From Ramlibacter sp. (GTDB lineage Bacteria; Pseudomonadota; Gammaproteobacteria; Burkholderiales; Burkholderiaceae_C), in assembly GCA_021156245.1 (NCBI GenBank), contig JAJNBO010000098.1, forward strand, positions 1 to 7,824: 7,824 bases of DNA, in the 5' to 3' direction. Below are positions 1 to 7,522 of the stretch, one piece after another (position 1 is the first letter of the stretch; every line of letters starts with the position of its first letter). The notes beneath the pieces are model-generated. The model had not been told where the DNA came from and searched no databases. It saw only the letters and a program-made list of their open reading frames with translations. A program made the position numbers and the translations under genes.

Positions 1-998
<998 letters not shown>

Positions 999-1001
999 AG
1001 C

Positions 1002-1017
1002 AGCGGCGTCGGCCGCT
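1002..1017. terminator. Symmetric hairpin between convergent icd and pgaD; possible bidirectional terminator
   Basis: A perfect 6-bp inverted repeat, AGCGGC (1002-1007) and GCCGCT (1012-1017), encloses a 4-base loop. It fills almost all of the 18-base gap between the icd stop and the pgaD stop, and its last base is part of the pgaD stop codon. The stem is 5/6 G:C and reads the same on both strands, so it could fold in both convergent transcripts. No T-run follows on either strand, so an intrinsic terminator is only a possibility. In DNA this GC-rich a 6-bp stem can arise by chance; its exact position is the main support. Confidence 0.35.
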
Positions 1018-1511
1018 CAACCGCCCGACGGCGGAGGCGGCGGCGCCACGGCGGCCTGCACCTGGCCGTCGGCGTCGTGGTGCACCAGCAGGCGTTGCGC
1101 CTGCTGCCATTGCTCCAGCTCCTCCTCGGGCACATTGGTGAGCGAGGAGAGCTCCCCGAGCGTCGAAGGCGAAAAGCTGCTCGGCGCTTCCGTGGCCGCC
1201 TGGCGGTGGCGCAGCCGCACCAGTACCAGCATCGTTGCCACGATGGCGAGCAGGGCGGTACCGTACAGCGTGCCCTGCTGCCACAGCGACAGCTCGTCGG
1301 GCGCTCCGATCCAGCGCCGCGCCACGTAGCGCGCGGCCAGCAGCCACAGGGCGGCCACCAGCAGCGGCCGCAGGATCTTCAACCACGCGAACAGCCAGAT
1401 CGCACGTCTCGGCGCCTGCGCCCTTAGCTGGCGCAGGGGCACGCGCGCGCCGTCGATGATGGGCATGGCGCCGCGCCGCGCCTTGCGCCGGGAGGCGTCG
1501 TCAGCGGACAT
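1017..1511 (-). CDS. pgaD: PNAG synthase accessory subunit PgaD
   Basis: Small inner-membrane partner of the PgaC glycosyltransferase, needed for poly-N-acetylglucosamine synthesis. In E. coli the PgaC-PgaD pair is activated by c-di-GMP bound at their interface. The 164-residue protein has two hydrophobic helices (about 38-60 and 82-101) and a cytoplasmic C-terminal part. That part aligns by eye with E. coli PgaD: a [11 protein letters not shown] stretch, then [14 protein letters not shown], then [11 protein letters not shown], matching the family pattern of a PxEL-type helix and an S/VHxxxxGQ motif. It is longer than E. coli PgaD (137 aa), with a basic N-terminal extension of about 25-30 residues and a proline-rich end (five prolines at about 157-161, encoded by CCG/CCT triplets). 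The start ATG lies inside the end of pgaC, giving an 11-base overlap. A G-rich stretch eight bases upstream may act as the ribosome binding site. Last gene of the operon. Confidence 0.9.
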   Translation of the reverse strand: MSADDASRRKARRGAMPIIDGARVPLRQLRAQAPRRAIWLFAWLKILRPLLVAALWLLAARYVARRWIGAPDELSLWQQGTLYGTALLAIVATMLVLVRLRHRQAATEAPSSFSPSTLGELSSLTNVPEEELEQWQQAQRLLVHHDADGQVQAAVAPPPPPSGG

Positions 1512-2766
1512 TCGTGAGCCCCCGGTCCGGGCTGCGCCAGCGTGCGCGCCGCCCGGGCGGCCTGAGAAGGGCCGCCGGCACGCCGATGACGCTGGTCACC
1601 ATGTTCAGCATCCAGAACGCCAGGGGGTACCACACGGTCCACGCGAAGTAGCGCAGCAGCCGGTGGTCGTAGTGCCGGTCGATGCACATGCTGGCGAACA
1701 TCTGCGCCATGCACGTCATCCCGAGCACGGTCCCATGCCATTGCGGCACGAAGCCCACCTGCCACGAGGGCGGCAGCCATCGCCCGAGCAGCGCAAGCAC
1801 GATCACGAGCAGCATGGCGTACGCCCAGACCACGCTGGCCAGGTATTCGAAGGCGATCGGCCACATGCGCCACTGCCGGGGATGCAGCACGTGGGGCGTG
1901 TAGCGCAGCGCGGTCTGGATGCCCCCCGTGGCCCAGCGCTGCCGCTGGCGGTACAGGCCGCGCAGGGTTTCCGGCATCAGCACCCAGGCGAGGGCGCGAG
2001 GCTCGAAGCGCAGGCCCCAGCCGGCCACCTGCAGCTTCCAGCTGACGTCGATGTCCTCGGTGAGCACGTCGTTCGACCAGAAGCCCACTTCCATCAGAGC
2101 CTTGCGACGGAACATCACCACCACGCCGGAGACGGTGAACAGGCGGCCGACGATCTGCTGGGTGCGCTTGATCAGGCCGATGGTGGACGAGAACTCGCCC
2201 ACCTGCATGCGGCCGAGCAGCGTGGTGCGGTTGCGGATGCGCGGATTGCCCGTGACCGCGGCCACGCGGTCGGAGCGCAGCATCGACACCATCAGCCAGC
2301 CGATCGCATCGGGGTCGATCAGCGCGTCGCCGTCGATGCCGAAGATGAACTCTCCGCGCGCGACGAGCACCGCCGTGTTCAGGGCGACCGCCTTGCCCTG
2401 GTTGGTGGCGAGGTGCACCACGCGCAGACGCGGCCACTCCAGCGTCAGGGCGTCGAGGATGGCGCCGGTCGCGTCGGTGCTGCCGTCGTTGACGGCGATC
2501 ACCTCGAAATCCGGATAGTTGCTGCGCATCAGCTGCGCGATCACTTCGTGCACTTGCGCGGCCTCGTTGCGGCACGGCACGATCACGCTCACCAGGGGCG
2601 TGGCAGGCAGCTGGGCCAGCGGATCGGCCGCGGCCTTCGCCCCGCGTTCGAAGACGAGCGCGTGCAGCACGCCGCCCGTGATCCAGATCCACGCCATCAG
2701 GAAGGGGTAGTAGAAGACATAGGCGAAGACGACGTGCTGCAGGTCGGCGCCGGACACTCCGTTCAT
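1501..2766 (-). CDS. pgaC: Poly-beta-1,6-N-acetyl-D-glucosamine synthase PgaC (GT2)
   Basis: Processive inner-membrane glycosyltransferase that polymerises UDP-GlcNAc into beta-1,6-linked PNAG on the cytoplasmic face and, with PgaD, passes it across the membrane. The protein has 421 residues (E. coli PgaC has 441). Order: an N-terminal membrane segment (about 11-35), the GT2 domain, then three or so hydrophobic segments (about 293-317, 332-350, 363-390). GT2 motifs seen: VSVIVPCRNE (59-68), VNDGST (92-97), the DxD-type IDGDA (134-138, D135/D137), TEDID (226-230, with the likely catalytic-base aspartate D228) and QRQRW (264-268), the processive QxxRW motif. All key residues are present. The start at 2766 gives an ATGA overlap with the pgaB stop, and a good GGAGG Shine-Dalgarno lies four bases upstream (plus-strand 2771-2775). 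Several longer frames cover this region, but they are read-through of the neighbouring genes' DNA. Confidence 0.96.
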   Translation of the reverse strand: MNGVSGADLQHVVFAYVFYYPFLMAWIWITGGVLHALVFERGAKAAADPLAQLPATPLVSVIVPCRNEAAQVHEVIAQLMRSNYPDFEVIAVNDGSTDATGAILDALTLEWPRLRVVHLATNQGKAVALNTAVLVARGEFIFGIDGDALIDPDAIGWLMVSMLRSDRVAAVTGNPRIRNRTTLLGRMQVGEFSSTIGLIKRTQQIVGRLFTVSGVVVMFRRKALMEVGFWSNDVLTEDIDVSWKLQVAGWGLRFEPRALAWVLMPETLRGLYRQRQRWATGGIQTALRYTPHVLHPRQWRMWPIAFEYLASVVWAYAMLLVIVLALLGRWLPPSWQVGFVPQWHGTVLGMTCMAQMFASMCIDRHYDHRLLRYFAWTVWYPLAFWMLNMVTSVIGVPAALLRPPGRRARWRSPDRGLTNVR

Positions 2767-4820
2767 GGCGCCTCCAGCAGTCGCAATGGCGCCATCGCTC
2801 GCCGGCCGACGCGCCCCGGGCGCCCTTCCAGCGGCCCGGACAGGCCCTCGCGCACGGAGACCACTGCGCGCGCCGCCTGCAGCGAGGGTTGCGCGGCCAG
2901 GAAGTCGTCGGGGTAGTAGGCGAGGTGCCGGATGCCCAGGCGCTTGAGGGCCTGCGCATGCCGCACCAGGACGGCATCGGGCACTGCGCGACCCGAGCGC
3001 CAGTCGCGTGCCTGCAGTTCGACGACCGTTCGCTCGCGGCCTCCTGGCGTGGACAGCACCCGCTGCGCCACCCGGGCCAGCCATGTATCCGCATCGTCGG
3101 CGCCTTCCATGTACGGCATCGCCATCACGGCGGTGTAGTCGTAGGCGGCGAGGAATTCCTGGAAGTCCTGCGCCAGCCATTCCGAAGATGCGGGCTCCAG
3201 CAGGGGACGCGCGTACATGTTGCGCGCGGTGCGCAGCGCTGGGTGCCACTGGCGCAGGCGCTGCGCCAGCTGCAGCGTGAAGTCGGTGAGCGCGCGGCGC
3301 TTGAATTCGGCCCAGCGGAGCCGGGCAGCCGGGTCCTTCCGCAGGGCCTGGACCGAATCCCCCAGTCCGGCCGCGCGGAACGCGGCCAGGGCAGCGGGGC
3401 TCACGTCTTCGTCCGCCGCCAGGGTGGCGTCGTCGTGGAACAGCACGCCTGCGAAGCTCGCATGCCGCCCGAGATCGTCGTACACCTCGCCGATCACGTG
3501 CCGGGCCTGGGCATCGAAAGGCGAGAGCCGGTGGTAGCGCGCCGCGTCGCCGGGGCGGGGGACGTCGGCGGCCTGCACGACGCGATCGGCCGCGGCCGCT
3601 TCCTGCGGCAGCCGGAACGCGAGCACCGGCATCCATGCATACACCTGCACTTCCGAGCGCGTGCGGAGTTGCCATGCCACGCGGCTGAACAGGTCGGCCC
3701 GCACGGGAAGGTGGCGGTTCGGAAAATACAGCGCGTCCGCGACACCGTCGCCGTCGGGGTCCGCGAAGGCCTGGAGGAACACGCTGCGGGGGCCGATGGC
3801 GAGCACGCGGTCGAGCAGCAGCGAAAGGTTGCGCTCCTGCTGCGCGGGATCGGGGTCGTAGACGTAGTCGAGATCCACGTGCAGCGCGCGCTGCAGGGTC
3901 TGGGCGACGGGCAAAGGCTGCTGCTCGAGCAGCGCGGCATACGCCGCGATGTCCATGTCGTAGGTGCCGTAGCCGCGGCGCAGCCGGTCCAGCGGTACCG
4001 AATCGTCGTTCGCGCCCTCGTCCAGCGTCAGGCCCACGGCCAGCCCCGCTCGCGCGGCCGCTGCGGCCAGTGGCACGTTCCACGCGCCGTAAGGCCATGC
4101 GATCGCGCGCGGCGTCCGCCCGGTACGCTGGCGCAGGATCCGCACGCTCTCGCGCAGGTCGCTTTCCACCCGCAGCAGCCACGCGGCGTCGTCCTCGTGC
4201 AGCGCGGGCCCGGGCAGCCAGGCATGGGTTGCCGCCGCCGGCATCACGTTGCCTTGCGGATTGCCCGCAATCCCGCGGTGCAGGTCGTGGCTGTGGCTGG
4301 CGATCTCCACCAGGCCCGAGTCGATCATGTCCCGCACCTGTTCCCAGGTGAGGAAGCGGTCGCGAGGAAGCTCGCGCTCGCCGAAGCGCACGGAACCGCC
4401 GGCCGGCGTTTCCAGCCAGCTGGTGACAACGGAGAGCACGGCGGGATAGCCGAACTGCCGCAGCAGGGGGAACACCCGGGAATGCGCGCTGGCCAGGCCG
4501 TCGTCGAAGGTGAGCAGCACCGCTTTCGGCGGCAGTGGCGCGCCACCGCTGCGGGCGGCCACCACCTGCTGCAGGCTGACCGCCTGCCATCCGTTGCTGC
4601 GCATCCAGGCAAACAGGCTGCCCAGCGTGCGCACGTCCACCGCCGACTCGTCCGGGTCGGTCTCGAACGATGCTCGAACCTCTTCGCGCACGTCATGGAA
4701 GGTGAGGGCGACGAACCGCGGGTCCGCTGGCGCCGGCTGCGCCCGCGCCGGGGCGATCACCAGGGCGCACGCGGCGGCCAGCGCGCACAGCAGCCGCAGC
4801 ATGGACAGCGCGCACTTCAT
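2763..4820 (-). CDS. pgaB: Poly-beta-1,6-GlcNAc N-deacetylase / glycoside hydrolase PgaB
   Basis: Periplasmic two-domain enzyme that partly de-N-acetylates PNAG for export and can cleave deacetylated polymer. It has 685 residues; E. coli PgaB has 672. An N-terminal signal (hydrophobic 8-23, ending APARA about 27) leads into a CE4 NodB-like deacetylase domain (about 35-300). Seen there: TFDDG (104-108; D106 expected catalytic base, D107 metal ligand), SHSHDLH with H176 and H181 as metal ligands, and WPYG (242-245). The spacing of 69 residues from D107 to H176 and 5 to H181 equals that of D115/H184/H189 in E. coli. The C-terminal GH153-type domain starts near HVDLDYVYD (314-322) and contains FADPDGDG, FPNRHLP, YHRLSPFD, FHDD (461-464), MAMPY and ELQARDW. 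A basic tail of about 25 residues exceeds the E. coli C terminus. The start overlaps the pgaA stop as ATGA; no purine-rich ribosome site precedes it, so translation is probably coupled to pgaA. There is no convincing lipobox. Confidence 0.96.
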   Translation of the reverse strand: MKCALSMLRLLCALAAACALVIAPARAQPAPADPRFVALTFHDVREEVRASFETDPDESAVDVRTLGSLFAWMRSNGWQAVSLQQVVAARSGGAPLPPKAVLLTFDDGLASAHSRVFPLLRQFGYPAVLSVVTSWLETPAGGSVRFGERELPRDRFLTWEQVRDMIDSGLVEIASHSHDLHRGIAGNPQGNVMPAAATHAWLPGPALHEDDAAWLLRVESDLRESVRILRQRTGRTPRAIAWPYGAWNVPLAAAAARAGLAVGLTLDEGANDDSVPLDRLRRGYGTYDMDIAAYAALLEQQPLPVAQTLQRALHVDLDYVYDPDPAQQERNLSLLLDRVLAIGPRSVFLQAFADPDGDGVADALYFPNRHLPVRADLFSRVAWQLRTRSEVQVYAWMPVLAFRLPQEAAAADRVVQAADVPRPGDAARYHRLSPFDAQARHVIGEVYDDLGRHASFAGVLFHDDATLAADEDVSPAALAAFRAAGLGDSVQALRKDPAARLRWAEFKRRALTDFTLQLAQRLRQWHPALRTARNMYARPLLEPASSEWLAQDFQEFLAAYDYTAVMAMPYMEGADDADTWLARVAQRVLSTPGGRERTVVELQARDWRSGRAVPDAVLVRHAQALKRLGIRHLAYYPDDFLAAQPSLQAARAVVSVREGLSGPLEGRPGRVGRRAMAPLRLLEAP

Positions 4821-7336
4821 GGCAGGGGAGCCGAGACGCGGATGAACACGTCGCGGCGCCGTTCGGAATTGCCGTCGTACGGATGCGACCGGACTCCCAC
4901 GCCGTAGCGCAGCAGCCAGCCGGTGCCCCAGCTCCACTCCTGCGCATAGCTGCCGGACCACATCGGCGCGGTGGCGAAGCCGCCCTGCGCGTACGCGCCT
5001 GCGCCGGCCTGCAGCACCTGCACGAGGTTCCGGTCGTCGCGCTTCCATGTGAGCCAGCGGGCTTCCCCATCGAGCGACAGCGATCGTTCGCGCGTGGGAC
5101 TGAAGTAGGCGGGCTCGCTGCGCTCGAAGCCCGCCGCTTCGGCAGACAGCGTGCTTTCCAGTTGCAGCCGTGGCGATTGCCACCAGCCCTGGCGCCATTG
5201 CACGAGCATGGACTGTCGGGCGTTGTCGTCGCTGAGAAGGAGTCGCTCCGCCCGCAGGCGCCAGCGCGTGCTGTCCCCCGCCAGGGCCTCCGCCTCGACC
5301 TGCGCCAGCCGGCCGGTCACGCCGGCTTCGCGCGCGCGCCACGGCACCGCCACCGTGTTGCTGTCCCAGCGGCCGGCGAACTGCCACGTGTCGCTGGGGC
5401 GCCAGCCCAGCGAGAACTCCGCGCCGGCTTGTCTCCCCTCCCAGTTTGCGCGGTGAAGCTCGGCAGAGGCACGCCACGGCCCGTGCCGCCACTGGATGCC
5501 GGTGCCCGCGCGTTGCGCATCCAGCCGCGTGCCGGTGAGCTGGGCGCGCGCCCACCAGTGGCGATAGAAGATGCTCAGTCCCGCATCGGACCATCGGGAG
5601 GAAAGTCGCAACTGCACGCCGCGTTCGCGCTGGGCCAGCGTGCCGCCGTCCTGCGCCGCCTCCGCTTCGATCTCCAAGCGCGCGCCCAGTGCGATGTCGC
5701 GCGCGCGGACCGCGCCGGGCACGGCCGGATGTTCGGCATATGCATCGCGCAGCCCGCCGATCTCGCGCCGCCCGGCGGCGAACCAGCCATTCGCGAGCAA
5801 GGCTTGCCCGAGATCGGCCTGGACCTGCGCGTTGTCCGGGTGCTCGTGGGCCAGCGCCTGCAACTGCGCCAGCGCCGCCTGTGGGCGGTCGGACGAAAGC
5901 AGGGCGCTCGCCAATCCAGTGCGGAAGGGGGCGCTCAGCGGGGCCTGAGCGGCAAGCGCATCGAAGCGGCGTGTCCCCACGGTGGTGCGCCCGGTGTCGA
6001 GCGCGATGCGGCCCTCCAGCGCCAGCATCTCTCCGTATTCGGCGTTCGAACGGCCGGGCGCGGGGGAAAGCCGGAGCACGGCAGGCGTCTCGCGCAGCAG
6101 CCGCTCCATCAAGGCGTCGGCCTCACGGAAGCGCCCGCTGTCCACGTAGGCATGCACAAGGCCGATATGCACGTCGCTGGGCGGTTGCAGGGTTGCCCCT
6201 GCATCGTGGAGCGCCTCCTCGTACAGGCGCGCCGCCCGCACGGCGTCGGGGTGCCGCGCCCAGGCGGCGGCGGCCGCGGCCTTGCCATACCAGGGCAAGG
6301 GGGTGCCCGCGGCCATGGCTTGCGCGTGGAGCGCCAGTGCATCGCCAATCCGGCCGCGCTCGACCAGCGCCCGCATGCGATCCGCCGTCAGCCTGCCTTC
6401 CAGCTGCGACCATGACCCGGCGTCGTCGGTGGTGCGAGCCTGCGTGGACCACTCGGCAGCAAGCCCTTCGCCGTCCGCGATCACCTGGTCGAGAGAGGCC
6501 CGGCGGCGGGCCAACGCCTCTGTCGGGGCGTCCGGCATGGCGATCGCCCAGCGCAGGCGCTCCCCAAGCGCGTCCTGCGCCAGGCGCGCGTGTTCCCAGG
6601 GGGAGAACAGCGCCGGGTCTCGCCCGGCCTGCTGCAACGCGCCTTCGGGTGTGCCGGCCTGCGCGAGCAGAAGGGCCTGGGCGCGGCGGGCGTGGCGATG
6701 CTGCGGCGCCTGCTTCAGCACCTGCTGGTAGTTGCCCAGCGCGACGGCGGGCTGCCCCCGGGCCTCCGCAAGCGCCGCACGCAATTCATGGACGTTCACC
6801 GCCTGCGGAGCGAGGCCCGCTTGCGGACGGCGGGCGAGGGCATCAATGCGTTGCGCGGCGTCGTCGAGGCGGTTCTCGTCCAGCAGCGCGAGCGCTTCCT
6901 GCACGCGCGCGTCCCAGCCATCGGGCTGCTGTTCCAGCAGTCGGCGCACCGCGAGGGCCTGCAACTGCCGGTCGCCGGTCGAGCGGGCGGCTCCGATCAC
7001 CGTCGGCAGTGCATAGGCGAGGATCTCGTCGGGCGTAGCGGCGCGCGCCATGCGGGCGACGGCTGCCGCATCCGCGGCTTCCGAAGCCACGATGATCCGG
7101 TCCGAGTTCAGGCGGCGGCGCGCTTCAACGTCCCTTGCCTGCAGGAGCCAGTCTTCGAGTTGCCGAAGGAGGTCCTGCGCACGCAGTGTGCCGTTGCGCC
7201 AGGCCGTGATCACCGCGTCATGACGCGCGCTCGACCATGCGGTCGGCTCCTTCTCGACAGCTGCGGCGGACACGGACAGTACGCAGCAGGAAAGTGCCAG
7301 CGGACAAAGGGCGCCCGAGGAGGCCTGAAACAACAT
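4817..7336 (-). CDS. pgaA: PNAG outer-membrane export porin PgaA (TPR plus beta-barrel)
   Basis: Outer-membrane secretin-like porin that guides partly deacetylated PNAG through a TPR scaffold in the periplasm and a C-terminal barrel. From the start chosen here it has 839 residues (E. coli PgaA has 807): a signal peptide with hydrophobic core LCPLALSCCVLSVSAAA (about 10-26), an alpha-helical TPR-rich region (about 35-540; clear repeats near 408-428 and 483-537), then amphipathic barrel strands (about 550-839). Barrel landmarks that resemble PgaA/HmsH proteins are VPWRAREAGV (664-673), LLLSDDNARQS (699-709), YFSPTRERSLSLDG (744-757) and HPYDGNSERRRDVF (818-831). Start: the ATG at 7336 gives a compact signal peptide and is preferred. 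The ATG at 7411 would add 25 residues ahead of the signal core (864 aa) and is less likely. Neither start has a good ribosome site. First gene of the operon, with an ATGA overlap with pgaB. The last residue is proline, not the usual aromatic. Confidence 0.94.
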   Translation of the reverse strand: MLFQASSGALCPLALSCCVLSVSAAAVEKEPTAWSSARHDAVITAWRNGTLRAQDLLRQLEDWLLQARDVEARRRLNSDRIIVASEAADAAAVARMARAATPDEILAYALPTVIGAARSTGDRQLQALAVRRLLEQQPDGWDARVQEALALLDENRLDDAAQRIDALARRPQAGLAPQAVNVHELRAALAEARGQPAVALGNYQQVLKQAPQHRHARRAQALLLAQAGTPEGALQQAGRDPALFSPWEHARLAQDALGERLRWAIAMPDAPTEALARRRASLDQVIADGEGLAAEWSTQARTTDDAGSWSQLEGRLTADRMRALVERGRIGDALALHAQAMAAGTPLPWYGKAAAAAAWARHPDAVRAARLYEEALHDAGATLQPPSDVHIGLVHAYVDSGRFREADALMERLLRETPAVLRLSPAPGRSNAEYGEMLALEGRIALDTGRTTVGTRRFDALAAQAPLSAPFRTGLASALLSSDRPQAALAQLQALAHEHPDNAQVQADLGQALLANGWFAAGRREIGGLRDAYAEHPAVPGAVRARDIALGARLEIEAEAAQDGGTLAQRERGVQLRLSSRWSDAGLSIFYRHWWARAQLTGTRLDAQRAGTGIQWRHGPWRASAELHRANWEGRQAGAEFSLGWRPSDTWQFAGRWDSNTVAVPWRAREAGVTGRLAQVEAEALAGDSTRWRLRAERLLLSDDNARQSMLVQWRQGWWQSPRLQLESTLSAEAAGFERSEPAYFSPTRERSLSLDGEARWLTWKRDDRNLVQVLQAGAGAYAQGGFATAPMWSGSYAQEWSWGTGWLLRYGVGVRSHPYDGNSERRRDVFIRVSAPLP

Positions 7337-7348
7337 TCGCGAGACTGT

Positions 7349-7368
7349 AAGGAAATCGCTTAATCCTT
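7349..7368 (-). promoter_or_regulatory. Small AT-rich leader hairpin upstream of pgaA
   Basis: On the pgaA strand, AAGGA (7368-7364) and TCCTT (7353-7349) form a 5-bp stem around a 10-base loop, in an AT-rich patch that differs from the GC-rich surroundings. AAGGA is the only Shine-Dalgarno-like sequence near pgaA, but it lies 27 bases before the ATG at 7336 and within this stem. The same AAGG could instead pair with CCTT a few bases upstream (in CCTTCCT, plus-strand 7374-7380), so two exclusive folds are possible. If transcription starts upstream, this is 5' leader; if pgaA starts at 7411, it is coding. Post-transcriptional control is conceivable but not shown. Confidence 0.25.
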
Positions 7369-7496
7369 TTTGTAGGAAGGCGTCGCCACTGCTGGCCCAC
7401 ACGATGCGCATTGATGCTTTGCGGTCACATCTCGGCGAGAAGTCTGCGCGTCACCCAAAAAGGAGATGCTGGCTACGGCCCAGCTGACCTAGAGTG

Positions 7497-7513
7497 CCCT
7501 CATTCAAGGAGGG
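7497..7513 (+). promoter_or_regulatory. Ribosome binding site of the RTX gene inside an inverted repeat
   Basis: AAGGAGGG (7506-7513) is a strong Shine-Dalgarno sequence nine bases before the ATG at 7523 and fixes that start over the in-frame ATG at 7535. Its 3' half, GAGGG (7509-7513), is a perfect complement of CCCTC (7497-7501), with a 7-base loop ATTCAAG. If the transcript begins upstream of 7497, the ribosome site can be hidden in this 5-bp, mostly G:C stem. Confidence 0.5.
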
Positions 7514-7522
7514 ATCTCAGAG

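Larger units (their letters stand above)
7337..7522. promoter_or_regulatory. Divergent intergenic control region between pgaA and the RTX gene
   Basis: The only non-coding gap of size in the window: 186 bases, or 111 if pgaA starts at 7411. It must hold the promoters of pgaABCD (leftward) and the RTX gene (rightward). I see no confident -35/-10 pair on either strand. Seen directly: an AT-richer island at 7349-7372 just upstream of pgaA; a perfect 11-bp palindrome TCTCGGCGAGA at 7430-7440, flanked by two direct GTCAC copies (7424-7428 and 7450-7454, 26 bases apart), which could be an operator; and an A-rich AAAAAGGAGA at 7457-7466. These elements are suggestive only. pga operons in other bacteria are controlled by c-di-GMP, CsrA and NhaR-type regulators, but no specific site for these is recognised here. 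Confidence 0.5.

Noticed and set aside
1424..3094. Minus-strand 556-codon frame across pgaC and pgaB
   Set aside because: It is out of frame with both enzymes and shows no motif beyond low-complexity Arg/Ala. The pgaC frame carries all the GT2 motifs.
1456..6415. Very long plus-strand open frames opposite the pga genes (1456-2916, 2889-4907, 4883-6415)
   Set aside because: They lie wholly antisense to well-recognised pga genes. Their translations are rich in Arg, Ala, Pro, Gly and His with no family motif, as expected from GC-biased third positions.
6590..7363. Plus-strand 257-codon frame antisense to the start of pgaA
   Set aside because: No recognisable domain or convincing start. The opposite strand holds the PgaA signal peptide and TPR region.
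7349..7374. Rho-independent terminator on the plus strand (short stem followed by TTTTT)
   Set aside because: The stem is only 5 bp, largely A:T, with a 10-base loop, and the T-run begins inside the stem. No plus-strand gene ends here.
7413..7430. CRP-like TGTGA half site on the pgaA strand
   Set aside because: The second half, TCACA at the right spacing, is absent.
7470..7486. Possible sigma-54 promoter (GG-N10-GC at 7471-7484) before the RTX gene
   Set aside because: Only the TGGC and GC elements match; the central and TTGC parts do not. Such spacing is common by chance in GC-rich DNA.
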